Source: Methylobacterium aquaticum (GTDB lineage: Bacteria > Pseudomonadota > Alphaproteobacteria > Rhizobiales > Beijerinckiaceae). From it: a stretch of DNA of 64,000 bases. The position numbers and the translations under genes were made by a program. The notes beneath the pieces are model-generated. The model ran no database searches, had not been told where the DNA came from, and worked only from the letters and a program-made list of their open reading frames with translations. This document shows, piece by piece, positions 41,411 to 51,175 of this stretch; position 1 is the stretch's first letter; every line of letters begins with the position of its first letter. The stretch is taken from positions 915,001-979,000 of the forward strand of contig NZ_CP043627.1 of the NCBI RefSeq assembly GCF_016804325.1. Reading direction: 5' to 3'.

Positions 41411-42201
41411 GCCATGACCTCGTGCAGCGCGCGATGGGCGGCGAGAAGAGCCTGCGTCGCCGGATGCGCGGGCGCAGCGAACAGTCGGGCGGCCTCGCCC
41501 GTCTCGACGATGCGGCCGTCCTCCATCACCGCCACCCGGTCGGCGAGGCGGGCGACGACGCCGAAATCGTGGGTCACGATCAGCAATCCCAGGTCGTGCG
41601 TGCGGACGAGCCGGGCGAGGAGATCGAGGATGCCGGCCTGCGCGACGAGGTCGAGGTCGGTGGTCGGCTCGTCGGCGACGAGGAAGGGCGCCCGGGAGAG
41701 GAGCGCCAGGGCGATCATCGCCCGTTGCAGCATCCCGCCCGACATCTGGAACGGGTAGAGGTCCGGCACGCCCGGATCCTCGCCGAGCCCGACCGCGTCC
41801 AGGACCTCCCGCAGGGCCTCGGTCATGGCCCCCCGCCCGGCCCGGCCGCTGATTCCCGCCACCGCCAGGGTCTCGCCGGCATGGTCGCGGATCGTCCGCA
41901 GGGGGTTGAAGGCGGTGCGCGGGGCCTGGAGCACGCTGGCGACGGCCCGGCCGCGCAAGGCGGCGGGCCGCACCTCCGCGCCGTCGAGGAGGATGCGCCC
42001 GCCCGCCGCCTTCGTGCCCGGCGGCAGCACGCCGAGGAGGCCGGCGCAGGCGAGCGACTTGCCGGAGCCGCTGGCGCCGACGAGGGCCAGGACCTCGCCT
42101 CTGTGCAGGTCCAGGGTCACGTCCCGCACCAGGGGCACCGGCTCGCGCCCGCGCCAAGTCTGGATGGACAGGCCCTCGATGCGCAGCGTCCCCGCGCTCA
42201 C
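41407..42201 (-). CDS. nikD: Nickel ABC transporter ATP-binding protein NikD
   Basis: 264 residues; GTG at 42201 overlaps the nikC stop in GTGA. Walker A GASGSGKSLACAGLLGVL, Q-loop region SVLQAPRTAFNPLRTI, signature QMSGGMLQRAMIALALLS, Walker B FLVADEPTTDLD and switch His (IVTHDFGVVARLAD). Note the Met after SGG and the S-L following the Walker A Lys, as in other NikD/OppD proteins. Partner of NikE. Confidence 0.93.
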   Translation of the reverse strand: MSAGTLRIEGLSIQTWRGREPVPLVRDVTLDLHRGEVLALVGASGSGKSLACAGLLGVLPPGTKAAGGRILLDGAEVRPAALRGRAVASVLQAPRTAFNPLRTIRDHAGETLAVAGISGRAGRGAMTEALREVLDAVGLGEDPGVPDLYPFQMSGGMLQRAMIALALLSRAPFLVADEPTTDLDLVAQAGILDLLARLVRTHDLGLLIVTHDFGVVARLADRVAVMEDGRIVETGEAARLFAAPAHPATQALLAAHRALHEVMA

Positions 42202-43039
42202 AGGCCGCGTCCCGCGACGAGGGTCGGGTCGAGGCGGTCGCGCAGGGCGTCGCCGAGGCGGTTGAAGGCGAAGACCGCGAGCGCGATCGCCAGGCCCGGC
42301 CAGACCACGACGAACGGCCGGGTCCAGAAGAACGGGCGGGCGTCGTTGATCATCACTCCCCATTCCGGGGTCGGCGGCTGCACCCCGAGGCCGAGGAAGG
42401 AGAGCCCGGCGACGTGGAGCGCCATGTGGCCGATATCGAGGGTGGCGAGCGCGGCGAGCGGCGGCACCACGCCGGGCAGCACGTGCTCGGCGAAGATGGC
42501 GAAGGGCGGCGCGCCGGCGATCCGCGCCGCCAGAACGTAGTCGCGGGTCTTCAGCTCGAGCACGAGGCCGCGCACGATGCGGGCGTACCAGGCCCAGTGC
42601 GACAGCACGATCGCCGCCACCACGTTGACGAGGCCGGTGCCCAGCGCCCCGACCATGAACAGGGCCAGCACGAAGGTCGGCACGGTGAGGAAGACGTCGC
42701 ACAGGCGCATCAGGACGGCGTCGACCTTTCCGCCCACCATCCCGGCGAGCCCCCCGACCGCGAGGCCGAGCGCGAGAACGAGGCCGAGGACGACGAGGAC
42801 CGAGCCGAGGGTGGTGCGGGCCCGGCGATCAGGCGGGAGAGGATGTCGCGGCCGAGATGGTCGGTGCCGAGGAGATGGGACAGCCCGGGCGCCTCGAAGC
42901 GGTGGGTGAGATCGACCGCCAGGGGATCGTGGGGCGCCGCGAGCGGTCCGACGAGGGCGAGCAGCACGAAGCCGGCGGCGAGCCCGCCGGCGACGGCAAC
43001 GGGTCCCGGCCGGGAGAGGGCGAATCCGGCGATGCTCAC
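42198..43039 (-). pseudogene. nikC: Nickel ABC transporter permease NikC, frameshifted
   Basis: GTG at 43039 (GTGA overlap with nikB) opens [20 protein letters not shown] and the conserved LLGTDHLGRDILSRLIAG, then the frame breaks at 42818-42823; the other frame continues ARTTLGSVLVVLGLVLALGL, the EAA-loop-like VLAARIAGAPPFAIFAEHVLPG, and GWGVxx-type end blocks to 42198. Adding one base to the GGGCCC run restores LIAGARTTLG, exactly the NikC/DppC consensus. Inner-membrane permease with five or six helices. Artefact likely. Confidence 0.87.
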
Positions 43040-43977
43040 GCGGCGTCTCCCCCGAGGCGGATGCGCGGATCGAGCCAGGCATAGACGAGGTCGACCGCGA
43101 GGTTGCTCAGGACGAACACCACCGTCATCACCAGGGTGAAGCACTGGATCACCGGATAGTCGCGGTCGTAGATCGCCGAGACGGCGTAGCGGCCGATGCC
43201 CGGCCAGGAAAAGATCGTCTCGACCACCAGCGCGCCGCCCAGGAGCTCGCCGACATGCATCCCCGTCGCCGTGACGACGGGCACGAGGGCGTTGCGAAAC
43301 ACGTGGCGGCGGGTCACGGCGCGCTCGGGAAGACCGCGCAGGCGGGCGTAGAGCACGTGGCGTGCGCCCGCGACCTCCAGCATGCTCGCCCGCAGGAGCC
43401 GGGCATTGACCGAGAGCGACATCAGGCCGATCGCGAGCGCCGGCATGACGAGGTGGAGCGCCGTGCCGCTCCCCATCGCCGGCAGCCAGCCGAGCCACAC
43501 CGAGAAGGCCGCGACGAGCAGGAAGGCGACCCAGAAATTCGGCAGCGAGACCCCGAGCACCGCGATGCCGCGCACCAGCCGGTCCTGCCATCCGCCGCGA
43601 TGCCCGGCCGCCCAGGCGCCGAGCGGCAGGCTCGTGGCGAGGCTGACCACGAGCGCCGTCCCGGCGAGTTCGAGGGTGGCGGGCAGGTAGCCCAGAAGCT
43701 CCGGCAGCACCGGCCGGCGGGTGGCGTAGGAGAGGCCGAAATCGCCCTGCAGCGCGTGCCGCAGCCAGTCGAGGTACTGGACCGCGAAGGCCCGGTCGAG
43801 GCCGAGCATCGCCCGCGCATCGGCGATGGCCGCATCGGTCGGCGGGACCTGCGACAGGCGCAAGTAGTCGAGCGCCGGGTCGCCCGGCCCCAGCCGCAGC
43901 ATGGTGAAGACGAGGAGCGAGACGCCGAGCAGCATCGGGGGGATCAGCGCCAGGCGGGCGGCGGCAAAGCGCAGCAT
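43036..43977 (-). CDS. nikB: Nickel ABC transporter permease NikB
   Basis: 313-residue inner-membrane permease of the DppB/OppB family: N-terminal helix [20 protein letters not shown] followed by [11 protein letters not shown], the ATPase-contacting EAA loop near [40 protein letters not shown], and [15 protein letters not shown]. Six hydrophobic segments. Its ATG overlaps the nikA stop by one base. Intact. Confidence 0.93.
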   Translation of the reverse strand: MLRFAAARLALIPPMLLGVSLLVFTMLRLGPGDPALDYLRLSQVPPTDAAIADARAMLGLDRAFAVQYLDWLRHALQGDFGLSYATRRPVLPELLGYLPATLELAGTALVVSLATSLPLGAWAAGHRGGWQDRLVRGIAVLGVSLPNFWVAFLLVAAFSVWLGWLPAMGSGTALHLVMPALAIGLMSLSVNARLLRASMLEVAGARHVLYARLRGLPERAVTRRHVFRNALVPVVTATGMHVGELLGGALVVETIFSWPGIGRYAVSAIYDRDYPVIQCFTLVMTVVFVLSNLAVDLVYAWLDPRIRLGGDAA

Positions 43978-45568
43978 CAGCGGGCCCCTCCCGCCGGCCG
44001 CATGGCCGCGAAGGGGATCTCGTTGAGCGTCGCGCCGAACCGCACGCCCGCGACCGTGGCGCGGTGGACCTCGATCGCCACGGCGTGGGAGATCGGCAGG
44101 TAGATTGCCGCCGCGTGGAGCGCGGTCAGGAGCTTCGCGTAGAGGCGCTGCCGCTCGCCCGGGTCGGTCGCGGCGAGCGCCGCCGTGATCGTGGCGTCGA
44201 TCTCCGCCTTGTCGGGCAGGCCCTTCTGCGCCTGGTAATCGGCGTGGGACGGCGCCCGCATCGCGCTGACGAAGGAGGCCGGATCGTAGGGCGGGCCCCA
44301 GGTCTCGCCGAAGATCAGGCCGAAGCGCCCGTCCTTCTGGCGGGCGAGGATCGCGCTCTCCTCCTCGCCGACGAGGCGCACGGCGATGCCGATGCGGGCG
44401 AGGTCGGCCTGGATCACCTCGGCGATCGCCTTCTGCTGTGCGTTGGTGCCGACGAAATCGAGTTCGACCGCCAGCGGGCGCCCGGCCTTCGCCCGCATCC
44501 CGTCGCGGCCCTTCGCCCAGCCGGCCCCGTCGAGGAGGCTGTCCGCCGCCGCCCGGTCGAAGGGGTAGGGCGCGAGCCCGACATCGGCGTAGGGGATCGT
44601 GGGGAAAACAGGAAATCGGCCCGGGGCTCGAGCCCGTCGAGGACGGTGCGGACCAGGGTGTCCTTGTCGACCGCCCGGTTGATCGCGTGCCGCACCGCCG
44701 GATCGTCGGTGGGAAAGCGCGCGGAGTTGAGCGCGAGGACCCGGGTGGCGAGCGGGCCCGACACGGCGGCGGAGAAGGCCGGGGCCTGGTCGCGCAGGCG
44801 CAGGAAGGCCTCCGACGGAATCTGCCCGGCGGCGCCGTAGACGAGATCGACCTCGCCGGTCTGGAGCGCGATGGCGCGGGTGTTGGGATCCGGGATGACC
44901 TTGACGACGAGGCGCGCGAAGGCCGGCTTGTCGCCCCAGTAGGTCGGGTTGGCGGCGAACGTATCGGAGATGCCGAGCCGGGTCTCGACGAGCCGCCACG
45001 GCCCGGTGCCGACCGGCGCCGTGATGCCTTGGGCGGTGGTGCCGCCCGGCCCCATTGCGGCGGGCGAGACGAAGCGGAAGGGCCGCGGCAGCGCGAGTTC
45101 CCGCAAGGTCGGATCGTGGGCGGCCTTGAGCACCAGCCGGAAGGCGAGGGGGCCGGCGACCTCGGTGCGGTCGATCTGCCGGGTCAGGTCGAGCCAGTCG
45201 TGGCGCGCGCGGTTGGCCAGGATCGCGTCGACATTCGCCTTCACCGCTGCGGCATCGAACGGCGTCCCGTCGCTGAAGGTGACGCCGGGGCGCAGGGTGA
45301 AGTCGTAGGTCCGCCCGTCCGGCGAGATCGTCCAGGCGGTGGCGAGCCAGGGTCCCACCGTGCCGTCGGCCTGCACCTTCACCAGCGGCTCGTAGACGCT
45401 GGCTTGCGCGAACATCTGGTTGGGCGCGTAGAGATGCGGGTTCAGCGGGCCGACATTGGTCGGCCAGGAATAGGTAAGCTGCGGGCCGGACGGCTCCGCG
45501 CTCGCCTCATGCGGAACGGCGCCTACCAGCAGCAAGGCAGCGACGGCGAGGCTCGCCAGCTTGGGCAT
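43977..45568 (-). pseudogene. nikA: Nickel-binding periplasmic protein NikA, frameshifted
   Basis: Solute-binding protein of the NikA/DppA family. Signal peptide 1-24 (LASLAVAALLLVGAVPHEAS), then LTYSWPTNVGPLNPHLYAPN, close to NikA. The frame breaks near 44601-44608 after [10 protein letters not shown]; the other frame goes on with [20 protein letters not shown] and ends [10 protein letters not shown]. One more C in the CCCC run restores DFLFSPTIPYAD. Total about 530 residues, normal. It binds chelated nickel in the periplasm. The operator-like GTATGA-N16-TCCTAC is 11 bp before the ATG, overlapping the AAGGAG ribosome site. Confidence 0.88.
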
Positions 45569-45578
45569 CAGGCTCCTT

Positions 45579-45606
45579 GTATGACGAATGAGAGGAAAGC
45601 TCCTAC
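45579..45606. promoter_or_regulatory. Candidate NikR operator (GTATGA-N16-TCCTAC)
   Basis: The E. coli NikR consensus is GTATGA-N16-TCATAC. Here one half is exact and the other has one mismatch (TCCTAC), with exactly 16 bases between. It ends 11 bp before the nikA ATG and overlaps the Shine-Dalgarno, so binding would block the operon. Function is inferred from consensus memory. Confidence 0.7.
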
Positions 45607-45764
45607 CGTCTGATAGGCCAGCGGCGCCGGATCGGCCAGCGACGATGCACAGTGTTCCGTTCGTCTGCCTGGCCCCGGCTTACCCCGGGGATACGGAAAA
45701 GCGCGGACTTCCCCCTCTCTCGGCGGGCGCAGGGCCGTCCGGGCAAAGACGTGGCGCGGGCTCT

Positions 45765-45959
45765 CTCCTCTCCCCGCGGGCGGGGAGAGGGCTGTGCTCC
45801 CGTCTAGGGAGCGCAGCGAGCCCGAAGGGCGAGGGTGAGGGGGTGTTTCCGGATGAGCCTCATCCTGAGGCACCCCCTCACCCTCGCTCCGGCTGCGCCT
45901 CCGCTTGCTGCGTCTCCTGAACGGAGACACAGCCCTCTCCCCGCCCGCGGGGAGAGGAG
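45765..45959. repeat. 195 bp palindromic element with perfect 32 bp terminal inverted repeats
   Basis: Arms 45765-45796 (CTCCTCTCCCCGCGGGCGGG...) and 45928-45959 are exact reverse complements. A second, 15 bp inverted repeat (GAGGGTGAGGGGGTG with its complement) lies inside. No ORF. A MITE/REP-type dispersed element in the 500 bp gap between divergent nikA and the ketopantoate-reductase-like gene. Same architecture as 32158-32349, different sequence. Confidence 0.75.
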
Positions 45960-46068
45960 GCTTCCCGCACCGATCTTTCCATCTGGACAGCGGCCCGCAG
46001 GTCCTATCGATTGTCCTCCAACGAGACGGGCGCGCCGGAACCGGACGATGCCCCCGGGAGGGAACAGG

Positions 46069-47025
46069 ATGGCGAAGGTCGCGATCGTCGGATGCGGAGC
46101 CATGGGCTCGGTCTATGCGGGACTCATGACGTCGGCGGGCCACGCGGTGCATGCCGTCACGCTCTGGGCCGACCATGCGGCGGCGATGCGGGAGAACGGC
46201 CTGCGCGTCGAGGGGGCGAGCGGCGACCGCACCGTGCGGCTCGCGAGCGCCGGCACGACGACGGCGGGAATCGGCCCCTGCGACCTCGTCATCGTCGCCA
46301 CCAAGGCCTTCGACGTCGCGGCGGCGGCCAGGAGTTGCGCCCCGCTGATCGGGCCCGGGACGGTGGTGCAGACGATCCAGAACGGGCTCGGCTCGCCGGA
46401 GGTGGCGGCGACATTCGTCGACCCGGACCGGATCGCCGTCGGGGTGGTCGGCGGCTTCGGCGCCTCGATGCGCGGCCCCGGCCACGCCCACCATAACGGC
46501 CTCGAGATGATCCGCTTCGGCGCCTTCGCGGGCCTGCCCCGGGAGCGCCTGGAAGCCGCGGCGGCGATCTGGGACTCGGCCGGGTTCAGGACCAGCCTGT
46601 TCGACGATCTCGGCCGGATGGTGTGGGAGAAGCTGATCATGAACGTCACCTTCTCGGGCACCACCACGCTCACGGGCCTGACGATCGGCGGCGTGATGGC
46701 CGATCCGGAGGCCTGGCGGGTGGCGCGCGCCTGCGCCGAGGAGGCGGTCGCGGTGGCGGCGGCGCTGGGGGTGACGCTCCAGGTCGGCGATCCGATCGCG
46801 CATATCCGCGGCCTCGGCGGCAAGATTCCCGAGGCGCGGCCCTCGATGCTGCTCGACCACCGGGCCGGGCGCCGCGGCGAGGTCGAGGCCATCAACGGCG
46901 CGATCCCGCGGCTCGGGCGCTCATGCGGCGTGCCGACCCCGGTCAACGACACGGTCGTCGCCCTCATCAAGGCGCGGGAGGCCGCCTTCCCGGTCGCGGC
47001 CGATCCCGGAACCTGCCCGGTCTGA
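46069..47025 (+). CDS. 2-dehydropantoate 2-reductase family (ApbA/PanE) oxidoreductase
   Basis: 318 residues. N-terminal Rossmann fold with the NADP motif AIVGCGAMGSVYAGLM, then CDLVIVATKAFDVAAAARSC, IQNGLGSPEVAATFV, and the C-terminal helical domain with the Lys in VWEKLIMNVTFSGTTTLTGL and the Ser/Glu block PSMLLDHRAGRRGEVEAIN. Enzymes of this fold reduce ketopantoate to pantoate in coenzyme A synthesis; paralogues act on other 2-oxoacids, so panE itself is not certain. ATG at 46069, GGGAGGGA upstream. Confidence 0.87.
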   Translation: MAKVAIVGCGAMGSVYAGLMTSAGHAVHAVTLWADHAAAMRENGLRVEGASGDRTVRLASAGTTTAGIGPCDLVIVATKAFDVAAAARSCAPLIGPGTVVQTIQNGLGSPEVAATFVDPDRIAVGVVGGFGASMRGPGHAHHNGLEMIRFGAFAGLPRERLEAAAAIWDSAGFRTSLFDDLGRMVWEKLIMNVTFSGTTTLTGLTIGGVMADPEAWRVARACAEEAVAVAAALGVTLQVGDPIAHIRGLGGKIPEARPSMLLDHRAGRRGEVEAINGAIPRLGRSCGVPTPVNDTVVALIKAREAAFPVAADPGTCPV

Positions 47026-47039
47026 GCGAGGCCGCCCGA

Positions 47040-47924
47040 TCAGGCCCCGAGCGCCCGGTCGGTCTCGGCGTGCCACGGCAGGCTCGCCTGGCTGCCCCGC
47101 CGCCCGCAGGCGAGGGCCGCCGCGACGCTCGCCCGCTCCATCGCCGCGCGCAACGGCGCGCCGCGATCGAGCGCCGCCGCGAGGACGCCGACGAAGCAAT
47201 CGCCCGCCGCGGTGGTGTCGACCGGGTCGATCGCCCGGGCCGGGACGTGCCAGGCGCCGTCCGCCGTCGCCGCCTCGGAGCCGGCCTCGCCGAGGGTGCG
47301 CACCACGTCGATCCCGAGCGCCGCCCGCAGGGACGCCGCGTCCGGCGCGCAGCCGAGCCGCGCGGCGGTCGCCTCCGCCTCGTCCTCGTTGACGACGAGG
47401 AGGCCGGCGAGGCGCAGGGTCTCGATGTCGAGCGGCAGGGCGGGGGCGAGATTGAGGATCGTGCGCAGGTGCGACGCCCGGGCCCGGCGCAGCAGCGCGG
47501 CGGTCTCCGCCGCCGGCACCTCCATCTGGAGGAGCAGCGACGTCGCCCGGGCGAGATCGGCCTCCGCGACCTGGTCCGCCCGGGCGTGAGCGTTCGCCCC
47601 GAGGGCCACGACGATGCGGTTGCGGCCCGCCGCGTCGATCCAGATCGAGGCGCAGCCCGTCGCCGCCGTGACCGTGCGCACCCCGGCGATGTCGGCGCCG
47701 GCCTCGCGCAGGCCCGAGAGCGCGACCTCGGCGAGGGCGTCGCCGCCGACGGCGCCGACCATCGCGACCGTCGCCCCGTCCCGGGACGCGGCCACCGCCT
47801 GGTTCGCCCCCTTGCCGCCCGCCTGCACGGCGAGGTCGTCGGCCAGCAGGGTCTGGCCCGAGCGCGGGATCTCGGGGAGGCGGAAGATCAGGTCGGCGTT
47901 CAGGGAGCCGAAGCAGACGATCAC
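47040..47924 (-). CDS. rbsK: Ribokinase / PfkB-family sugar kinase
   Basis: 294 residues with the PfkB signatures: N-terminal GSLNADLIFRLPEIPRSGQT and LLADDLAVQAGGKGANQAVA (the GGKGxNQA sugar site), and the C-terminal DTTAAGDCFVGVLAAAL (catalytic Asp with the anion hole GD). Phosphorylates ribose or a similar sugar or nucleoside; with no sugar operon adjacent, ribokinase is a probable rather than sure name. Convergent with the upstream reductase gene, 14 bp apart. Confidence 0.87.
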   Translation of the reverse strand: MIVCFGSLNADLIFRLPEIPRSGQTLLADDLAVQAGGKGANQAVAASRDGATVAMVGAVGGDALAEVALSGLREAGADIAGVRTVTAATGCASIWIDAAGRNRIVVALGANAHARADQVAEADLARATSLLLQMEVPAAETAALLRRARASHLRTILNLAPALPLDIETLRLAGLLVVNEDEAEATAARLGCAPDAASLRAALGIDVVRTLGEAGSEAATADGAWHVPARAIDPVDTTAAGDCFVGVLAAALDRGAPLRAAMERASVAAALACGRRGSQASLPWHAETDRALGA

Positions 47925-48469
47925 GGGACTTCTCCTGGGCGGCAGCGGGCGCAGGCCCGGTCGATGTCACCGATGGGGAGGAACGGGAAGGGGGCAGGCG
48001 AGGAGACCGGGCGTTTTCCGCGATCCCGTTCGAGCGGATCGACCTGTCCGAGGCCGAAGGCAGGCGTGATGCCAACGGTCGTTGGAAACGACCTTTGGTT
48101 CCGTTCTCGAATTTTCGTCGAGCCTCCGGCTTGGCATAGACAATTCGAGATGGCTCAATGGCCCGATGCGTCAGCATCTTGGGCCATTGGTATGATACGA
48201 GATCCGGACGATCACTTCCGGATCTCGTATCATCAGCCCGCGCGGTGAAGCCGTAGGCTTCACACGCCTGAGCGAAGCCGCTTTCCGCATCGCGAAGCGA
48301 TCGATCGGAACGCGCATGAGGCCCGGCATCCCGCATTGCACGATGGAATTCCGTCAATAAATCAGGGGGTAGAGGGAGGGCGGCCTTGATTCCGGCGCCA
48401 TGATCGGTCGATACGCGAGAATCGACGCCGATCGCGGCCGGGTGCCGCGACCCCCGTGGAGTTGAGCGT
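47925..48469. other. Intergenic region with strong hairpins
   Basis: 545 bp without a supported gene between divergent rbsK and the CYTH gene. A very strong hairpin at 48192-48233 is listed separately. Just before it, ATGGCCC at about 48159 pairs with GGGCCAT at about 48180 around GATGCGTCAGCATC, a second stem. Further palindromic bits follow (GAAGCCGTAGGCTTC, TCGCGAAGCGATCGATCG). Could hold a small RNA. Confidence 0.45.
48192..48233. repeat. Perfect 17 bp hairpin
   Basis: ATGATACGAGATCCGGA at 48192-48208 and its exact complement at 48217-48233, with an 8 nt loop. Too long and symmetrical for an ordinary operator; it may be a leftover of a small mobile repeat or a structured RNA element. No T-run on either side, so not a typical terminator. 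Confidence 0.6.
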
Positions 48470-49363
48470 ATGACCCTCGTACGACGTTTCCAGGTTGCGC
48501 CGGCGCTGGTCCGCCTGATCCGCAAGGAGCGCGGCTCCTCCCGCATCACCGAAGGTTACTTCCCGCCCCAATCCGGCCGGACCTCGTTCGTGCGCGTCGA
48601 CGGTGGCCAGTGCCATCTCGTGCTGGTGACCTCCGACAACGGCACGACGAGCGAGGAGCGCACCGAGGTGCCGCGCGCCCATGGCGACGCGCTCCTCGAC
48701 GTCTGCGCCGGCCGCGCCGCCTACGATCGCACCCAGGTGGCCCTCGGCAACGGCCGCGACGCCCTGATCGACCGCTACGTCGCCCCCGGCAACGTCGACG
48801 TCGTCTCGGTGGTGTTCGACAATCCCGACGAGGCGAACGGTTTCCCGGCCCCGCCGTGGTTCGGCCCCGAGGTCACGGCGGATGCCGCCTACGAGGGCCG
48901 CAGCATCGCGCTCCAGGGCGTGCCGCAGCCCGGCGAGATCGGCCTGTCCAACGCCGCCCTCGACGCCGTGCTCGACCTGATCGAGCCGCGCTACGGCTTC
49001 GGCCGCTACGCCGCGCCGAGCCGCAACGGCGACGAGGGCGGGGTGGTCAACGCGCTCCGCCGCATCGCCACGCCGCCTGCGCCCGAGCCGGCGCCGCCCC
49101 CGCCGCCCGAGCCCGAGCCCGAGCCGGTCCACGAGGCGCCGCCCCCGCCGCCCCAGGCCGAGGCCGCGCAAGAGGCGCACCAGCCGCCGCCCCCGCCGCC
49201 GGCTCCCGAGCCGCATGCGGATGCCCGCATCGACGACGTGATCGAGAGCCTGTCCCAGGCGCTCGGCGCCGCGGTGCCGGGCGGGGATGCCGCCCGCGAC
49301 GACGGCACACCGGCCTTCGAGCGCTGGACCGTGCGCCCGCGCCGGACCCAGCCGACGCCCTGA
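48470..49363 (+). CDS. CYTH-domain-like protein with Pro-rich tail
   Basis: 297 residues. The first 190 follow the CYTH / triphosphate-tunnel pattern: ITEGYFPPQSGRTSFVRVDG (the characteristic Glu-containing strand is changed), CHLVLVTSDNGTTSEERTEV, LIDRYVAPGNVDVVSVVFDN, EVTADAAYEGRSIAL. Such proteins hydrolyse or bind triphosphates and phosphorylated compounds. The remaining 100 residues are a Pro/Glu-rich linker and a short helix (DARIDDVIESLSQALGAAV), probably unstructured. Function not known beyond the fold. A good terminator follows. Confidence 0.72.
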   Translation: MTLVRRFQVAPALVRLIRKERGSSRITEGYFPPQSGRTSFVRVDGGQCHLVLVTSDNGTTSEERTEVPRAHGDALLDVCAGRAAYDRTQVALGNGRDALIDRYVAPGNVDVVSVVFDNPDEANGFPAPPWFGPEVTADAAYEGRSIALQGVPQPGEIGLSNAALDAVLDLIEPRYGFGRYAAPSRNGDEGGVVNALRRIATPPAPEPAPPPPPEPEPEPVHEAPPPPPQAEAAQEAHQPPPPPPAPEPHADARIDDVIESLSQALGAAVPGGDAARDDGTPAFERWTVRPRRTQPTP

Positions 49364-49402
49364 GGGCGGCCTCCGTCCGACGAGTCATCCCGATGCCGAC
49401 CC

Positions 49403-49439
49403 ATCCCGGGTTCCGCCCCAGCCGGAGCCCGGGATTTTT
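49403..49439 (+). terminator. Rho-independent terminator after the CYTH gene
   Basis: ATCCCGGGTTCCG pairs with CGGAGCCCGGGAT (one G-U pair) with a 7 nt loop, followed by TTTT at 49435-49439. About 40 bp after the stop of the CYTH gene on the same strand. Confidence 0.8.
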
Positions 49440-49823
49440 CGTGTCCGGCGCGCACCGCCGGTCGCGACGAATCGGCGTTGCACGGTTGAATGGCACCCCG
49501 TAATCCATCAGACGCTTGACGCGGCCGCGCTCACGCGGCACGCCGCGTTCCGACCGGACCGCGCCCGGTCTTCGGCCGGGTGTCCGGCGGCGGTGTCCGA
49601 GGTGCGGCAACGATAGACGGCACCGGCCCTCCATGTCGCAAAGACAGCGGGGCCGTAAGCCGGGACGACCTCAGGGTTATCCCGGATTTTCGAATTGGAT
49701 CGGGCGGGGCGGACTTCCTACACTGTTCGCGCCGCGACCTGTTCCACACCGACAGCCATGCGGCGAAGGCCGCGCCGCGACGGCCGATGTCGAGCCGGCC
49801 GGTCCCCTGGGGAGAGAACGAAC
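49440..49823. other. Upstream region of dctA
   Basis: 384 bp without a supported gene. It should contain the dctA promoter. In rhizobia dctA needs RpoN; I looked for a -24/-12 element (GG-N10-GC) and could not settle on one. The dctA ribosome site GGGGAGAG is at its end. Confidence 0.35.
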
Positions 49824-51170
49824 ATGCAGCACGCCACGCCGTCCGCGACGGCCCCGGGTTCGTCGCAGCCCTGGTACAAGGTCCTCTACATCCAGGTTCT
49901 GATCGCCATCGCCCTCGGCGTGCTGCTCGGCTACGTGGCGCCCGACACCGCCAAGGCGATGAAGTGGCTCGGCGACGCCTTCATCGCGCTGATCAAGATG
50001 ATGATCGCGCCGATCATCTTCTGCACCATCGTGCACGGCATCGCGTCGATCGGCGACCTCAAGAAGGTCGGCCGCGTCGGCCTCAAGGCGCTCGTCTATT
50101 TCGAGGTCGTGTCCTCCCTCGCCCTGATCATCGGCGTCGTTGTCGGCGAGATCGTGCGGCCGGGTGCCGGCTTCGGCGCCACGGCCGAGCAGCTCGACGC
50201 CAAGGCGGTGGCCGGCTACGTCAGCAAGGCGCAGGCCGATTCCACGGTCGCCCACATCATGGCGATCATCCCCAAGAGCTATTTCGACGCCTTCGCGGGC
50301 GGCGACCTGCTCCAGATCCTGCTGATCTCGGTACTGACCGGCGTCGTCATCACGGGCTTGGGCGAGCGCGGCAAGCCGGCGATCCACGCCATCGAGGCGG
50401 CGGGCGAGATCTTCTTCCGCATCATCGGCATGATCGTGAAGCTCGCGCCGATCGGTGCCTTCGGTGCCATGGCCTACACGATCGGCCAGTACGGCATCGG
50501 CAAGCTCGGCAACCTCGCGGGCCTCGTCGCCACCTTCTACCTCACCAGCCTGCTCTTCGTGCTCGTGGTGCTCGGGGCGATCGCGCGCTTCTCCGGCTTC
50601 TCGATCCTCAAGTTCCTGGCCTACATCAAGGACGAGCTCCTGATCGTGCTCGGCACCTCGTCCTCCGAGACGGTGCTGCCGCACATGATGCAGAAGATGA
50701 AGCGGCTCGGCGCCTCGGATTCGGTCGTCGGCCTCGTCATCCCGACCGGCTACTCGTTCAACCTCGACGGCACCAACATCTACATGACGCTGGCGACCCT
50801 GTTCCTGGCCCAGGCCGTGGGGGCGGATCTCAGCTTCGGGCAATACGCTACCATCATCGGGGTCGCGATGCTGACCTCGAAGGGGGCGTCGGGCGTCACC
50901 GGCGCCGGCTTCATCACGCTCGCCGCCACGCTCGCGGCGATTCCCGGTAACCCGGTCCCGGTCGCCGCGATGGCGCTGATCCTCGGCATCGACAAGTTCA
51001 TGTCGGAGTGCCGCGCGCTCACCAACCTCGTCGGCAACGGCGTCGCCTGCGTGGTGGTGAGCCGCTGGGAGGGCGAGCTCGATCCGGTCAAGCTGCGCGA
51101 GGTGATGGCCAATCCCCTCGCCATCGGCACCGAGATCGCCGACGAGAAGCCGGTCCCGGTCGCGCCCTGA
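49824..51170 (+). CDS. dctA: C4-dicarboxylate:cation symporter DctA
   Basis: 448 residues of the DAACS family: N-terminal [20 protein letters not shown], re-entrant hairpin motifs [20 protein letters not shown] and the signature [20 protein letters not shown], then the HP2 region [20 protein letters not shown]. Imports succinate, malate and fumarate with protons or sodium across the inner membrane. ATG at 49824 has GGAGAG upstream. The next gene begins 6 bp downstream, so a co-transcribed ROK kinase is likely. Confidence 0.95.
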   Translation: MQHATPSATAPGSSQPWYKVLYIQVLIAIALGVLLGYVAPDTAKAMKWLGDAFIALIKMMIAPIIFCTIVHGIASIGDLKKVGRVGLKALVYFEVVSSLALIIGVVVGEIVRPGAGFGATAEQLDAKAVAGYVSKAQADSTVAHIMAIIPKSYFDAFAGGDLLQILLISVLTGVVITGLGERGKPAIHAIEAAGEIFFRIIGMIVKLAPIGAFGAMAYTIGQYGIGKLGNLAGLVATFYLTSLLFVLVVLGAIARFSGFSILKFLAYIKDELLIVLGTSSSETVLPHMMQKMKRLGASDSVVGLVIPTGYSFNLDGTNIYMTLATLFLAQAVGADLSFGQYATIIGVAMLTSKGASGVTGAGFITLAATLAAIPGNPVPVAAMALILGIDKFMSECRALTNLVGNGVACVVVSRWEGELDPVKLREVMANPLAIGTEIADEKPVPVAP

Positions 51171-51175
51171 CGGCG

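Noticed and set aside
49440..49823. RpoN (-24/-12) promoter in front of dctA
   Set aside because: Several GG...GC pairs can be found in GC-rich sequence, none close enough to consensus to report.
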